Positions 35,470-44,258 of a DNA stretch of 64,000 bases are shown here, one piece after another. The translations under genes were made by a program, and so were the position numbers. Each line of letters opens with the position of its first letter. Position 1 is the stretch's first letter. The DNA is from Teretinema zuelzerae. Lineage in GTDB: Bacteria > Spirochaetota > Spirochaetia > Treponematales > Treponemataceae. The stretch is from positions 1,674,001 to 1,738,000 of the forward strand of contig NZ_JAINWA010000003.1 of NCBI RefSeq assembly GCF_021021555.1, read 5' to 3'. The notes under the pieces were generated by a model. The model made no database searches. It was not told the DNA's origin and worked only from the letters and a program-made list of their open reading frames with translations.

Positions 35470-35952
35470 TTAAATATTCTTTACAATAAATATTGATCCA
35501 ATTAATAAAGAAACTAACTCCATGCTTCCAACAATATAATTAATAAAATTAAAATTTTGAAATGCTATGCCCTGTAAAAGACCTAAAACTATAAAAGGAA
35601 TTAACCATAACACTTTTCTTCTAATAATTATATCAACTAATAATCCGATATATATAACAATTGATGCAAAATAATTATGTAAAGACAAATATTCAGGAAA
35701 ATACGAACTAAATGTTGCTAAGGTAATAAACCCAATACCAGTTAAAAACTTATTATAAAGGAGCCAACAACCAATAATTAATAAAAAGAAAGTATAAAAA
35801 TATACTCTACTAATATCCATACCCATAATTGAAGAATATGTTACTTGATTATGTAATAAAGCATCAATACAGCCTATAATAATAAATGAAAATAATATTA
35901 AAGCTGTAATCAATTTTCTTATTGTGACTTTGTTAACTCTTTTTATCAACAT
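35470..35952 (-). CDS. Small integral membrane protein (cassette)
   Basis: 160 residues, almost wholly hydrophobic, with about four or five membrane segments (LITALILFSFIIIGCIDALL, VYFYTFFLLIIGCWLLY, SIVIYIGLLVDIII, VLWLIPFIVLGLLQGIAF, MELVSLLIGSIFIV). No transport motif seen. The 100 bases between stop and attC 11 and the ~210 bases after the start are empty AT-rich DNA. Confidence 0.65.
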   Translation of the reverse strand: MLIKRVNKVTIRKLITALILFSFIIIGCIDALLHNQVTYSSIMGMDISRVYFYTFFLLIIGCWLLYNKFLTGIGFITLATFSSYFPEYLSLHNYFASIVIYIGLLVDIIIRRKVLWLIPFIVLGLLQGIAFQNFNFINYIVGSMELVSLLIGSIFIVKNI

Positions 35953-36163
35953 AATGCTTTCCTTGATTCTTTTGCTAATTTAGTAATTCACCTTTATTAA
36001 TTTTATGATAAATTATATAAACCTACTACTAAAAGCCATAGATTTATCTTTATAAATATTTTTATTTACCTCAAAAAAATAATTTTAAAATTATTTCATT
36101 TATTAGTAAAATTACCAATAGTTTTTATATAGATAAATAATTCTTTCCGCGCGCGCAGCGTCC

Positions 36164-36273
36164 ATCGAACATTTGCTTAACCTGCGAGGCGTACATTGGC
36201 GCAAAACTTGCCGAGCGAAGCGACTAGCAAGTTTTGTGACAATAGCCGAGTCAGGTTGAAGCAGTTGTTCGGC
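36164..36273 (-). repeat. attC 12
   Basis: 110 bp. Boxes ATCGAAC and GTTCGGC, covarying away from the usual CTAAC/GTTAG. GAGGCGTACATTGGCG type with GAA tip. Flanking minihairpin CGC-GCA-GCG. Confidence 0.93.
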
Positions 36274-36279
36274 GCTTTT

Positions 36280-37104
36280 TCATATTTCTATTCTCATTCC
36301 TGTACTCAATTTATGAACTTTATTGCCAAGTTCCTCCGTAAATAAACCAAATGCAAAACTACCCGTACAATGCCCAGTATATAAATTTGTATCGTATTTT
36401 TTTATCGCTTCAATTTCTTCTCTAATTATTTCTTCTTTCTCATTTTTTTTATTAACCGGATTACACATATGAAATCCACCAATAAATGCTTTTATTTTTC
36501 GATTTGGAAAGTTATGTTTAACATCCTCTAATATTTTGCTAACACCATGATGTGAACATGCACATAACACAAAAAGCTCTTGATCCTCTTCTATAACAAT
36601 TGCGGATTCATGTTGAAAATCATCATTTCTATATTTTCCATTCTTTTTGATATAAAGATCTTTGTTTAAATTTGATTTGTTTTTATATTTTGATAGTTTT
36701 ACTAAATGTATGTAATCAAGTATTTTTTCTGAATTATTATGAACTACTATTCGATTTCTATATTTACTATTTAATTTAATCCCAACAGGAAAATATAGAA
36801 ATGACATTATTTTGGTGTATAACTTTTCAGATAAGTCTGTGTTCACATGTATTAAAGCCTTTTTGTTTATTAAACAAAAATTATTGATATCACCACCATG
36901 ATCGATATGATTATGAGATAATACAGCTATATCTACATTATGTAACTGTACTCCTAAATATTTGGCATTTTGCTGTAAACTATTTAATGGACCAAAATCA
37001 TATAATAACGAAGTATTGTTTGTAGTAATTAAAAGTGATAATCCATGGCGACCTTTAACTTTATTATTATCACTTGTATTTTCAACAATTACTTGTATTT
37101 CCAT
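36280..37104 (-). CDS. Metallo-beta-lactamase-fold hydrolase (cassette)
   Basis: 274 residues. The MBL signature SHNHIDHGGDI (HxHxDH), CACSHHG, FIGGFHM and the C-terminal GHCTG match the MBL subgroup that includes dihydropterin/ribofuranosylaminobenzene phosphate synthase-like proteins. Two metal ions are expected. The start ATG lies right after the GAGGAAAAA segment of the cassette leader. Substrate unknown. Confidence 0.85.
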   Translation of the reverse strand: MEIQVIVENTSDNNKVKGRHGLSLLITTNNTSLLYDFGPLNSLQQNAKYLGVQLHNVDIAVLSHNHIDHGGDINNFCLINKKALIHVNTDLSEKLYTKIMSFLYFPVGIKLNSKYRNRIVVHNNSEKILDYIHLVKLSKYKNKSNLNKDLYIKKNGKYRNDDFQHESAIVIEEDQELFVLCACSHHGVSKILEDVKHNFPNRKIKAFIGGFHMCNPVNKKNEKEEIIREEIEAIKKYDTNLYTGHCTGSFAFGLFTEELGNKVHKLSTGMRIEI

Positions 37105-37127
37105 TTTTTCCTCCGCGCGAAGCGTCC

Positions 37128-37236
37128 GCCGAACATTTGCTTAACCTGCGTTTTGTTTGGCGCGGTTTTTGCCGAGCGCAGCGAAGTGCAAAAATCCGTG
37201 ACAAGCAAATAAGTCAGGTTGAAGCAGTTGTTAGAC
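37128..37236 (-). repeat. attC 13
   Basis: 109 bp. Boxes GCCGAAC and GTTAGAC, mismatched with each other, which suggests a hybrid site from cassette exchange next to attC 12-like boxes. GGCGCGG type with GCA tip. Flanking minihairpin CGC-GAA-GCG. Confidence 0.93.
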
Positions 37237-37369
37237 AATTTTTTTTAGAAATAGCTAATTCATTATAATACAAAGAAATAGTATTATTGCTATTTCATAG
37301 TTCTTTATCATATATAGATTTATTTGAATTTCTTATTACCATTAAAAACACTTTCGAATCATTTATTGA

Positions 37370-37415
37370 CTTATAATACGTATTGTTTTACATTTTATAC
37401 GTAAGGAGGTTGATT
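37370..37415 (+). promoter_or_regulatory. Promoter and operator of the reversed toxin-antitoxin cassette
   Basis: TTGACT is followed after 17 bases by TACATT, then AAGGAGG before the antitoxin ATG. AATACGTATT and TTATACGTAA share ATACGTA and flank the -10 region, a likely antitoxin operator. Confidence 0.5.
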
Positions 37416-37658
37416 ATGTCTAAAAAATTAACATTGAACATTGATGATGAATTGATTACTTTTGCTCATTCCTATTCTCAACAAAATGGTTTGTCTATTT
37501 CTAAGCTGTTCGAGCAGTATCTTAATCGTTTACGATCAACTGATCAAAACCAAGAACTAAATTCTAAAACGACTACTTTATATGGTCTTTTCCAAGACTC
37601 ACCTATTCCAGATAAAAAACTATTAAGGACAGAATTTCATGAAAAAGATTCTCATTGA
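37416..37658 (+). CDS. DUF6364-like ribbon-helix-helix antitoxin
   Basis: 80 residues from the ATG at 37416 (MSKKLTLNIDDELITFAHSY), preceded by AAGGAGGTTGATT. The N-terminal strand-helix-helix is typical of small antitoxins paired with PIN toxins; the C-terminal part (LYGLFQDSPIPDKKLLRTE) likely binds the toxin. The gene runs against the cassette direction. Confidence 0.85.
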   Translation: MSKKLTLNIDDELITFAHSYSQQNGLSISKLFEQYLNRLRSTDQNQELNSKTTTLYGLFQDSPIPDKKLLRTEFHEKDSH

Positions 37659-38046
37659 TTTAAATATCATTCTTGATTTTTTGAATAAAAGAAATTTCCA
37701 TGTAGAAGCAGCTCAAGTTATTAATATGTGTGTAGAAAAGAAAATATCTGGCTACATCTGTGCTCATGAAGTAACAACGTTATCATATTTTCTACTAAAG
37801 GATCAAAAAGATAAAACAAAAGTAATAAATACAATTACAGCATTACTAGATATATTCAATATAATTCCAATTGATGAAACTATTTTGCGGGATTCATTAA
37901 TATCACCAATTTCTGATTACGAAGATGCAGTTATTGAAGTGAGTTCAATGAAATCAAATATTGACTACATTATTTCACGTAATATTTCTGACTTTAAATC
38001 TTCTCGTATTCCAACGTATACACCAGAACAATTTTTAATTCTTTAA
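37639..38046 (+). CDS. PIN-domain toxin (reversed cassette)
   Basis: 135 residues. PIN residues are in ILIDLNIILDFLNKR, CAHEVTTLSYFLLK and SDYEDAVIEVSSM, with DYIISRNISDF near the end. It overlaps the antitoxin gene by 20 bases. The pair is on the plus strand and ends just before attC 14, so it relies on its own promoter rather than on transcription from attI. Confidence 0.9.
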   Translation: MKKILIDLNIILDFLNKRNFHVEAAQVINMCVEKKISGYICAHEVTTLSYFLLKDQKDKTKVINTITALLDIFNIIPIDETILRDSLISPISDYEDAVIEVSSMKSNIDYIISRNISDFKSSRIPTYTPEQFLIL

Positions 38047-38073
38047 TTCTTTCCTCGCCCGCCGAAGGCGTGT

Positions 38074-38191
38074 GTCTAACATTTGCTTAACCTGTAATTC
38101 CGGCCCGAAGGGATTGGCGTGAAAATTGCCGAGCGTAGCGACTGCAATTTTCATGACAAAAGGAATTATCAGGTTGAAGCAGTTGTTAGAG
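38074..38191 (-). repeat. attC 14
   Basis: 118 bp. Boxes GTCTAAC and GTTAGAG. AATTCCGGCCC type with GAA arm and GTA tip. Flanking minihairpin CGCC-GAA-GGCG, kept although the neighbouring genes are reversed. Confidence 0.95.
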
Positions 38192-38226
38192 GCCTCTTAT
38201 ATTATTATTTTCTATATATTTTTATC

Positions 38227-38826
38227 TTATTCCGCAAAAGCCCAATCACTTATTACTATTGTGTCAAGTGAATTTTCTTCATCAAAATAAAACCTATATC
38301 CTACACCCATTTCAGCTAATCCAGCTTTTTTCATATAATAAAAACAATTACTATCGTTATTTAAGTAGAAACCATTTGGATAAATTCTCTCAATATCATC
38401 TCTATTTAGTCCAACATTTGCATTTAATTCTACACTATATTTATTAGAACTAATAATTATTGTTCTAAATTTAAACTCTACAACATCAAATAAAACGTCA
38501 AGACCATTAAAATTATACTCGTATATTATTACATTGCCTTTCTCATCTCCACTAAACGGGTTGCTTTTATAATCTGAACCTAAGATTTTTATTATTTTTC
38601 CTACTGTATCAGTAAAAAAATTAATTTTCTCATTATCAATATAAATATTCAAGAAATCGTCATCGAATATATTTTGTAGAATTATTTCTTGATTATTATC
38701 CTCAATTTTTTTACCTTTTATTTTATTAATCCAATCCTGTTTACTATTGTTTGCTACTGTATTTTCTGCAAAACAAAACAAGGTTAGCATACTAAAAAGT
38801 AACACAATATAATATTTTATTTTCAT
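38227..38826 (-). CDS. Secreted protein of unknown function (cassette)
   Basis: 199 residues with an N-terminal signal peptide (YYIVLLFSMLTLFCFA-E) and no lipobox Cys in the usual position. The mature part is acidic and Asn/Asp-rich with beta pattern (NVIIYEYNFNGLDVLFDVVEF, YRFYFDEENSLDTIVISDW). Family not recognised. The start ATG follows the leader hairpin and an AGGA site. Confidence 0.65.
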   Translation of the reverse strand: MKIKYYIVLLFSMLTLFCFAENTVANNSKQDWINKIKGKKIEDNNQEIILQNIFDDDFLNIYIDNEKINFFTDTVGKIIKILGSDYKSNPFSGDEKGNVIIYEYNFNGLDVLFDVVEFKFRTIIISSNKYSVELNANVGLNRDDIERIYPNGFYLNNDSNCFYYMKKAGLAEMGVGYRFYFDEENSLDTIVISDWAFAE

Positions 38827-38852
38827 CCTTTCCTCATGCGCCGAAGGCGTCC

Positions 38853-38961
38853 CTCTAACATTTGCTTAACCTGCGTTTTGTTTGGCGCGGTTTTTGCCGA
38901 GCGTAGCGAAGTGCAAAAATCCGTGACAAGCAAATAAGTCAGGTTGAAGCAGTTGTTAGTT
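38853..38961 (-). repeat. attC 15
   Basis: 109 bp. Boxes CTCTAAC and GTTAGTT. GGCGCGG type with GTA tip. Flanking minihairpin CGCC-GAA-GGCG. Confidence 0.95.
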
Positions 38962-39194
38962 TATTTTTTTGTCCGTATTACTGATGTAATAATAATCAGT
39001 ATCCCTGCTGCGAAAGAAAAATAACTTACTGGTTCTCCGATATTTGAAAAACCTATTAATAGTTGTAAAACACCTAACAGGATCGTACTAATTGATTGTG
39101 ATTTATTCATTTGACCCATTTTCAATTCTTTACCGAAAAAATAAATAAACATTATTATCGTGATTACAACTAAAACAAAAAGAACAGAATTCAT
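38961..39194 (-). CDS. Small membrane protein (cassette), copy 1
   Basis: 77 residues with two or three membrane helices (VLFVLVVITIIMFIYFFG, STILLGVLQLLIGF, YFSFAAGILIIITSVI) and a basic C-terminus RTKK. Closely related to the gene at 58236-58469 with a handful of substitutions. Unknown role. Confidence 0.65.
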   Translation of the reverse strand: MNSVLFVLVVITIIMFIYFFGKELKMGQMNKSQSISTILLGVLQLLIGFSNIGEPVSYFSFAAGILIIITSVIRTKK

Positions 39195-39637
39195 TTTTTC
39201 CTTCTTATTTAAAATTCAAATTTTATTAAAATTCTTTAGTTACTGACAAGTTTCCAAATAATTCGTTATCCAAAAATTACATTATTTTTTCTTCAACAAA
39301 ATATTCCTATCTTCATAATAATCATTATGTGTAGAAGGGTTTTAAGCACGTAAACTGTTTTAATCATTGTTCTTTATTTTTTTAATTACTAAAAGCAATA
39401 AGGATTCTTTATTACAAGAGCTAGTCCGATCAATTGTTGACAGTTTATTTTACTCAATATTATTGTCTTTATTTTTTTGTAGCTTCATTCTTACTAAGAC
39501 AAAAACAATCCTATTAATCAATTCCATTAATGTGTCGAACTGTTATAAGCATTAATTAAATTCATGTAATTTCAAAAAAACAGAAGCCTCGTTACAGCAT
39601 TTTACAATACATTTTTCCTCGCGCGCCGAAGGCGTCA
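39195..39637. other. AT-rich non-coding 5' region of the cassette
   Basis: About 440 bases without a gene, closely matched at 58470-58910. It carries ATTATGTGTAGAAGGG near 39327 and TTAATGTGTCGAACTG near 39529, the same words repeated in family N2. It may hold a promoter or a structured element. Confidence 0.55.
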
Positions 39638-39756
39638 AACTAACATTTGCTTAACCTGCAATTCCGGCCCGAAGGGATTGGCGTGGTTTGTGCCGAGCGA
39701 AGCGACCAGCACAAACCATGACAACAGGAATTGACAGGTTGAAGCAGTTGTTAGAG
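39638..39756 (-). repeat. attC 16
   Basis: 119 bp. Boxes AACTAAC and GTTAGAG. AATTCCGGCCC type with GAA arm and GAA tip, nearly identical to attC 2, which serves the sister gene. Flanking minihairpin CGCC-GAA-GGCG. Confidence 0.95.
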
Positions 39757-39944
39757 ATTTCTTTTTATAACAACAGTATCTAGATTTCTATCGTTCATAT
39801 TTTCATAATATGCTACTGAATAATAGCTTTTATTAATGCTATTTTCTATTTGCTTTATTGATGGTGTATATATAAATAATCCATTTATTTGAAGTGATCT
39901 TAATATCTCTGCATATTTGTCTTTATACTTTGTAACCGTCAATT

Positions 39945-41546
39945 TCAGAGCAACTTGACTAGTTCTTCGGAAGTAATCTTGTAGGGAAGCAGCTTCTCGA
40001 TTTCTGCTTCAGTCCTGCACAGCGGCAATCGGTCAAAGATAAAACAAAAATAGAAATACGGATCATGACCGTTTGCTTTTGCCGTTTCAACCAGGCTGTA
40101 GATTCCAGCGCTCGCGTGCGCTCCACGGGGACTGCCCGAGAACAGCCAGTTCTTTCTGCCGATCACAAACGGACGTATGGCATTTTCAACCGCGTTCGTA
40201 TCAGGCGTCAACAAGGGATGATCTATGTAGCGCGATGCCAGCGGAAACTCTGCCAAGGCGTACGATATCGCCATTCCGAGTTTGCTTTGCGGTGCAACGG
40301 TCAGTGCATTGCGGGACAACCACATGCGTAAGTCCGACAAATACGGTTCGGCCTTTCGTTTCCGCCGTGAAAGGAACGTTGACTCATCGATTGCTTTCTC
40401 GTCAAGCTGCTTCCGCAACTCTCGCTCGACTTCATAGAGATTCGCGATGAGCTTGATTGCCTCAGGGGCGTTACCGGTTTTCCCGGCAACCTCCCATGCT
40501 TCAACAAATTTCCGCCTGATATGCGCAAAGCATCCGACATGGACGAGGTCTGGTCGATACGACGGGTGCTTTTCATCATGAAACCGGGCATAGCCCTTGT
40601 ACCCGTCGGTTTGCAGGAAATAACCCTTGAAACCCGAGAGCAAGGATTCCGCGAAGGTTCCTGCACGGGAGTGATGATATGAAAACCGGTGAATCGGTTT
40701 TCCGTCATGGAACCCGCGCTGCACCCACATATACGATTTCGATGTATTGTTCTTTCCGCTCTCGTCGAGAACCTGTACCGTTGTCTCATCCATGAGAAGA
40801 ACTGGAGAGTTCATCAGATCGCGGTTCATGAGATCGATGAGAGGCCCGATTGCCCGCCCCACGGCGATTGCCTGATTCGAGAGCGTCGCGCGTGAGATTC
40901 CCAAACCATAGCGCTCAAGCACTTTCGACATTCGGTAGAATGGAATGGAATCGGCATACTTGGCCGTCATGAAGAACGCCGTCGTGCGGTTCGAGAAATC
41001 GCTTCCAGGAATGACCTTCACCGGAGGAGGAGCGATCAGGATCGGAGCAGTCTCTGATTCCTCAAACCTCTCGCACGCACATGGTCCGTACTTATGGCGA
41101 ACATGAACGATCTTTACGAAATGCGCCGGAACAAGGTCATACTCGCTTGATCGTTCTTCGCCGATGACCGGCCGGTCTTTACCGCAGCACGGACAGGCGC
41201 GATCCGTACCTGCAAGCTCATGAATCTTTTCAACAACCGGCAACGGGATGTCTTTCGGTTTGCGTCCGCTTTTCTTTCTCTGGTGTTCGGCGACCTTGAT
41301 CTCCTGGACAGGCGGCGCTTTCTCGTCAGCATGTGCTTCAGCTTCGTCGAACAAGAGGTACTGGGGATCCTTTTCGAAATGCTTCTTTTCAGAAGACTTT
41401 CCGAACAATTTCTGACGGATCAGGAAGTAGTTTTCTTTCCAGATTTGTATCTCATGATCTTTGTTCTGTATTGTAAGTTGAAGGCCATTAACGATTTCTT
41501 TAAGAGCCTCAATTTCTTTTTCAAGTTCCGTCATCGTTTTCGGCAT
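39945..41546 (-). CDS. tnpC: IS66-family transposase TnpC
   Basis: 533 residues, identical in translation to the protein encoded at 31393-32994, with the same DDE residues (LLMDETT, LQTDGYKGY, NAVENAIRPF). Intact. Confidence 0.97.
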   Translation of the reverse strand: MPKTMTELEKEIEALKEIVNGLQLTIQNKDHEIQIWKENYFLIRQKLFGKSSEKKHFEKDPQYLLFDEAEAHADEKAPPVQEIKVAEHQRKKSGRKPKDIPLPVVEKIHELAGTDRACPCCGKDRPVIGEERSSEYDLVPAHFVKIVHVRHKYGPCACERFEESETAPILIAPPPVKVIPGSDFSNRTTAFFMTAKYADSIPFYRMSKVLERYGLGISRATLSNQAIAVGRAIGPLIDLMNRDLMNSPVLLMDETTVQVLDESGKNNTSKSYMWVQRGFHDGKPIHRFSYHHSRAGTFAESLLSGFKGYFLQTDGYKGYARFHDEKHPSYRPDLVHVGCFAHIRRKFVEAWEVAGKTGNAPEAIKLIANLYEVERELRKQLDEKAIDESTFLSRRKRKAEPYLSDLRMWLSRNALTVAPQSKLGMAISYALAEFPLASRYIDHPLLTPDTNAVENAIRPFVIGRKNWLFSGSPRGAHASAGIYSLVETAKANGHDPYFYFCFIFDRLPLCRTEAEIEKLLPYKITSEELVKLL

Positions 41547-41589
41547 GATAGAATTCTATCATGCCGGAATTTTGATGGCAAGAGAAATA

Positions 41590-41934
41590 TTACCCGGCGA
41601 TGGAACACTGCACTTCTTTGTGAGCTTTCCAGATATCGATACCGCGTAGCAACAATCGAATCTGGTTTCTTGTGATTTCTGTCAGATCCGATTCTCCCTG
41701 CGGCCAGGGAAAGCTGTCCTTTTCAAGACGTTTGAGCCACAGGCAAAAACCAGTCCGATCCCAATACAAGACTTTAATAACCTTCTTCGTCTTGCCGCAG
41801 AAAACATAATATGAGCCATCGAATGGTCCTGAAGAACGTTCTGCCTGAACAAGTGCTGATAATCCGTTAATCTGTTTCCTCATATCTGTGTACCCCAACT
41901 GGACAAATACCCGTGTGTCTTTCCTCAGAATCAT
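41590..41934 (-). CDS. tnpB: IS66-family TnpB accessory protein
   Basis: 114 residues identical to the protein at 33038-33382. It precedes tnpC by 43 bases and follows GGAGAACATC. Confidence 0.95.
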   Translation of the reverse strand: MILRKDTRVFVQLGYTDMRKQINGLSALVQAERSSGPFDGSYYVFCGKTKKVIKVLYWDRTGFCLWLKRLEKDSFPWPQGESDLTEITRNQIRLLLRGIDIWKAHKEVQCSIAG

Positions 41935-42717
41935 ATGATGTTCTCCTTTGGGAAAATTTCATATGAATTCTGAGTATTGTACTTATGGGGTGAATTTGAC
42001 GGTTACTATACTTTTCTAGATTTATATCTTCATTTATTAAACTACGGCGAAAATGATTAGAAAAAGACATGTGAGCTATAACTGTGCCCCATTTATTTGG
42101 TTCAAATTTATAATCAAACCAATTGGTGCATGCAATATAATTATTATCAGAAATATATTGATCAATACCAAATATATCTTTATAACCAGCATGTTCTAAA
42201 TACTTTAATAATTCATATTCTTTTCCACAACCAATATCCATAACTGGTTCCAGCAATCTGAATTGGTTTAGCCTTAATAAAGTATATTGAAAAGAACCGG
42301 AATATTCGGAACAAGGAATATACAGTTGGTTATCGCATTTGTGATACTCATTTTCAGATAATGCATTTAATAACTGTTCTCTATGGTTAATCACTATTGA
42401 TTCAATTAATTCATTATCGTAGTTGTCTGTACTTATTTGTTTTAACTTTTTAACAAGGTTTATATAAATATCATTAATTCGGTTTATTGTTTCATTTGAG
42501 AGAGATATGTATTGATTGTTTTGAATACACTCAGAAACAAAATAATTATATATTGAACCAGAAAAACTTTGTATTTTCTCATTTGTATTAATTTGCTGAT
42601 ATAAATATAAATTATTTTTAATCAGTTTAATAATATTAAGCTTTGTATGTTCGTCTTGTAAATACTCAATAACGCCGTTCAAATTTATTCCTTTTCCTCG
42701 CCGCGCCGAAGGCGTCG

Positions 42718-42776
42718 CTCTAACATTTGCTTAACCTGCATTGCGAAGCAATGTCAGGTTGAAGCAGTTGTTAGTC
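42718..42776 (-). repeat. attC 17 (minimal, 59 bp)
   Basis: Boxes CTCTAAC and GTTAGTC. The variable part is reduced to a perfect hairpin CATTGC-GAA-GCAATG joining the arms. Flanking minihairpin CGCC-GAA-GGCG. The same minimal site is seen at attC 40 with the same cassette. Confidence 0.95.
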
Positions 42777-42996
42777 GCTTCTCTCTTATTGCATTTCAAA
42801 TGATTTGATTTGGAAGATTTTACAGGTTTCTTTCTATTATTTGCTGCTTTTAATACTTATACTCATCATCTTTTGTACTAGTTTCTTTTTTTATTATATC
42901 TCTTTCACATTTATTTCTTTCATTTCTCTTTTTTGGACATATCTTTACCAGGTCTTTTACTATCTTGGAGTCGCTATACTCTTACACCCATTCTCT

Positions 42997-44067
42997 TTAC
43001 GTTTCAGGAAGCTTTATCTTACACAATATTTCATGTGCAGGAACTTCTTCATACGTTTCCAAGGTCATAATGATTTCCATTGCCGCATGACATATAGGAC
43101 AATGATCTACACATTCCGCTTCTTCCATCTCTATTTCCATCGGAAATATTTTCTGCAGTTTTTCTAACTTATCGCTGTATTGGTTTGAGTATAATCCATA
43201 ATTCCGTACTGTTACAGTATGAGGGACAGGTATGTGATTCATGTATCGAGATACAAACAGTTCCTTATCCAACTCAATTCGCGTCTCTTTCCCTGCATGA
43301 CGTTCAATATAACTAAATGTTCCTTTCTCTTCGTTTTCCACCAATTCTTGATTAAGGTTTATCACTACACCCTTAGCGGCGTGTGCTAAATATCCTATTA
43401 TCTTTTGTACATTTCCCTGATAATATGTTGCGTATACATTCCATTCGCGATCATTAATATCCTTCTGTTCAGGAATATCTTGTATATGTTTTCTCTGTAA
43501 TTCTTTAACAAGATATTCTTTTATCACATCAGTAATTCGCGTATATGATATCGTTCCTAACGGCATCCAGTCACCGTTACCAGTCAGTCCACCATCAGAT
43601 AACACGCAATGTATATGCGGTTTATAAGACATCCCCTTTCCATGTGTTTGAAATACCGCTATACATCCAGGGGTTATTCCATAATATTTCGATATGTTAT
43701 TTATTGCACGCTTTACACATTCGAAAAAAGCGTTCATGAAATCTTTCTTATTTCTGAGCCACACGCCAGTGAAAACCTGTGGAATTGATATGACTAAATG
43801 AAAGTGATTAACATTTAATACAGATGTTAATACCTTATCCTCCCATCTTTTCTGGTTCGCTTTATAACAGATAGGACAACCACGTTGGTTACAGGAATTA
43901 TATACAGTTGCGATTGTTCCACATTTTGTGCATTGCACAACTCGGCCGCCATACCGGGTTGTTTTACACTCCCTCATATTCTGAAGAGAGCGTTTTTGTT
44001 TCGCATCAAGCTTAAAGGATCTTTTAAGCGCAACAGAGCATATCTGCTCGAGTATACGGTTCTTCAT
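42997..44067 (-). CDS. IS91-like HUH transposase carried as a cassette (second type)
   Basis: 356 residues. Zinc-binding N-terminus (CTKCGTIA, CNQRGCPICYKAN), HUH motif SYKPHIHCVLSDGG and Tyr region VRNYGLYSNQYSDKL define an IS91-family protein. It is distinct from the one at 23436-24593. It lies between attC 17 and attC 18 in cassette orientation, with 220 empty bases on the 3' side. A second copy of the same cassette enters the window at 63600. GCAGGAAAAGG precedes the ATG. Confidence 0.92.
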   Translation of the reverse strand: MKNRILEQICSVALKRSFKLDAKQKRSLQNMRECKTTRYGGRVVQCTKCGTIATVYNSCNQRGCPICYKANQKRWEDKVLTSVLNVNHFHLVISIPQVFTGVWLRNKKDFMNAFFECVKRAINNISKYYGITPGCIAVFQTHGKGMSYKPHIHCVLSDGGLTGNGDWMPLGTISYTRITDVIKEYLVKELQRKHIQDIPEQKDINDREWNVYATYYQGNVQKIIGYLAHAAKGVVINLNQELVENEEKGTFSYIERHAGKETRIELDKELFVSRYMNHIPVPHTVTVRNYGLYSNQYSDKLEKLQKIFPMEIEMEEAECVDHCPICHAAMEIIMTLETYEEVPAHEILCKIKLPET

Positions 44068-44139
44068 GCATAGCTTGTATGCACAAATTCCTTTTCCTGC
44101 CTAACATATTCTTTCTTTTCCTCGGCGCCGTAGGCGTCC

Positions 44140-44258
44140 GACTAACATTTAGTTAACCTGCATTTCCGGCCCGCAGGGCTTGGCGGAATTTTTGCTGAGC
44201 GTAGCGATTGGCAAAAATTGTGACAACAGGAAATGTCAGGTTGAACTAGTTGTTAGAT
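44140..44258 (-). repeat. attC 18
   Basis: 119 bp. Boxes GACTAAC and GTTAGAT. Outer arms covary to TTTAGTTAACC / GGTTGAACTAGTT. GCCC arm with GCA loop, GTA tip. Flanking minihairpin CGCC-GTA-GGCG. Confidence 0.94.

Larger units (their letters stand above)
39932..42006 (-). mobile_element. IS66-family insertion sequence, copy 2
   Basis: 2075 bp with the same ends as copy 1 and an 8-bp target duplication TATACTTT at 39924-39931 and 42007-42014. Its encoded proteins equal those of copy 1. Confidence 0.96.
39751..42682 (-). pseudogene. Methyltransferase-like cassette gene interrupted by IS66-family element (copy C)
   Basis: The frame runs from ATG 42682 to the insertion at 42007 and resumes at 39931, ending with a TAA in the R'' box of attC 16. 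About 280 residues once the element and one target repeat are removed. VMDIGCGKEYELLKYLEHAG resembles SAM motif I. The break falls after NLEK, at a different place from the IS256 hit in copy B. All three copies in the window are broken. Confidence 0.87.

Noticed and set aside
37128-38191. The reversed toxin-antitoxin pair as a non-cassette insertion
   Set aside because: It is bounded by attC 13 and attC 14 with normal spacing; reversed, self-promoted toxin-antitoxin cassettes are known in integrons.
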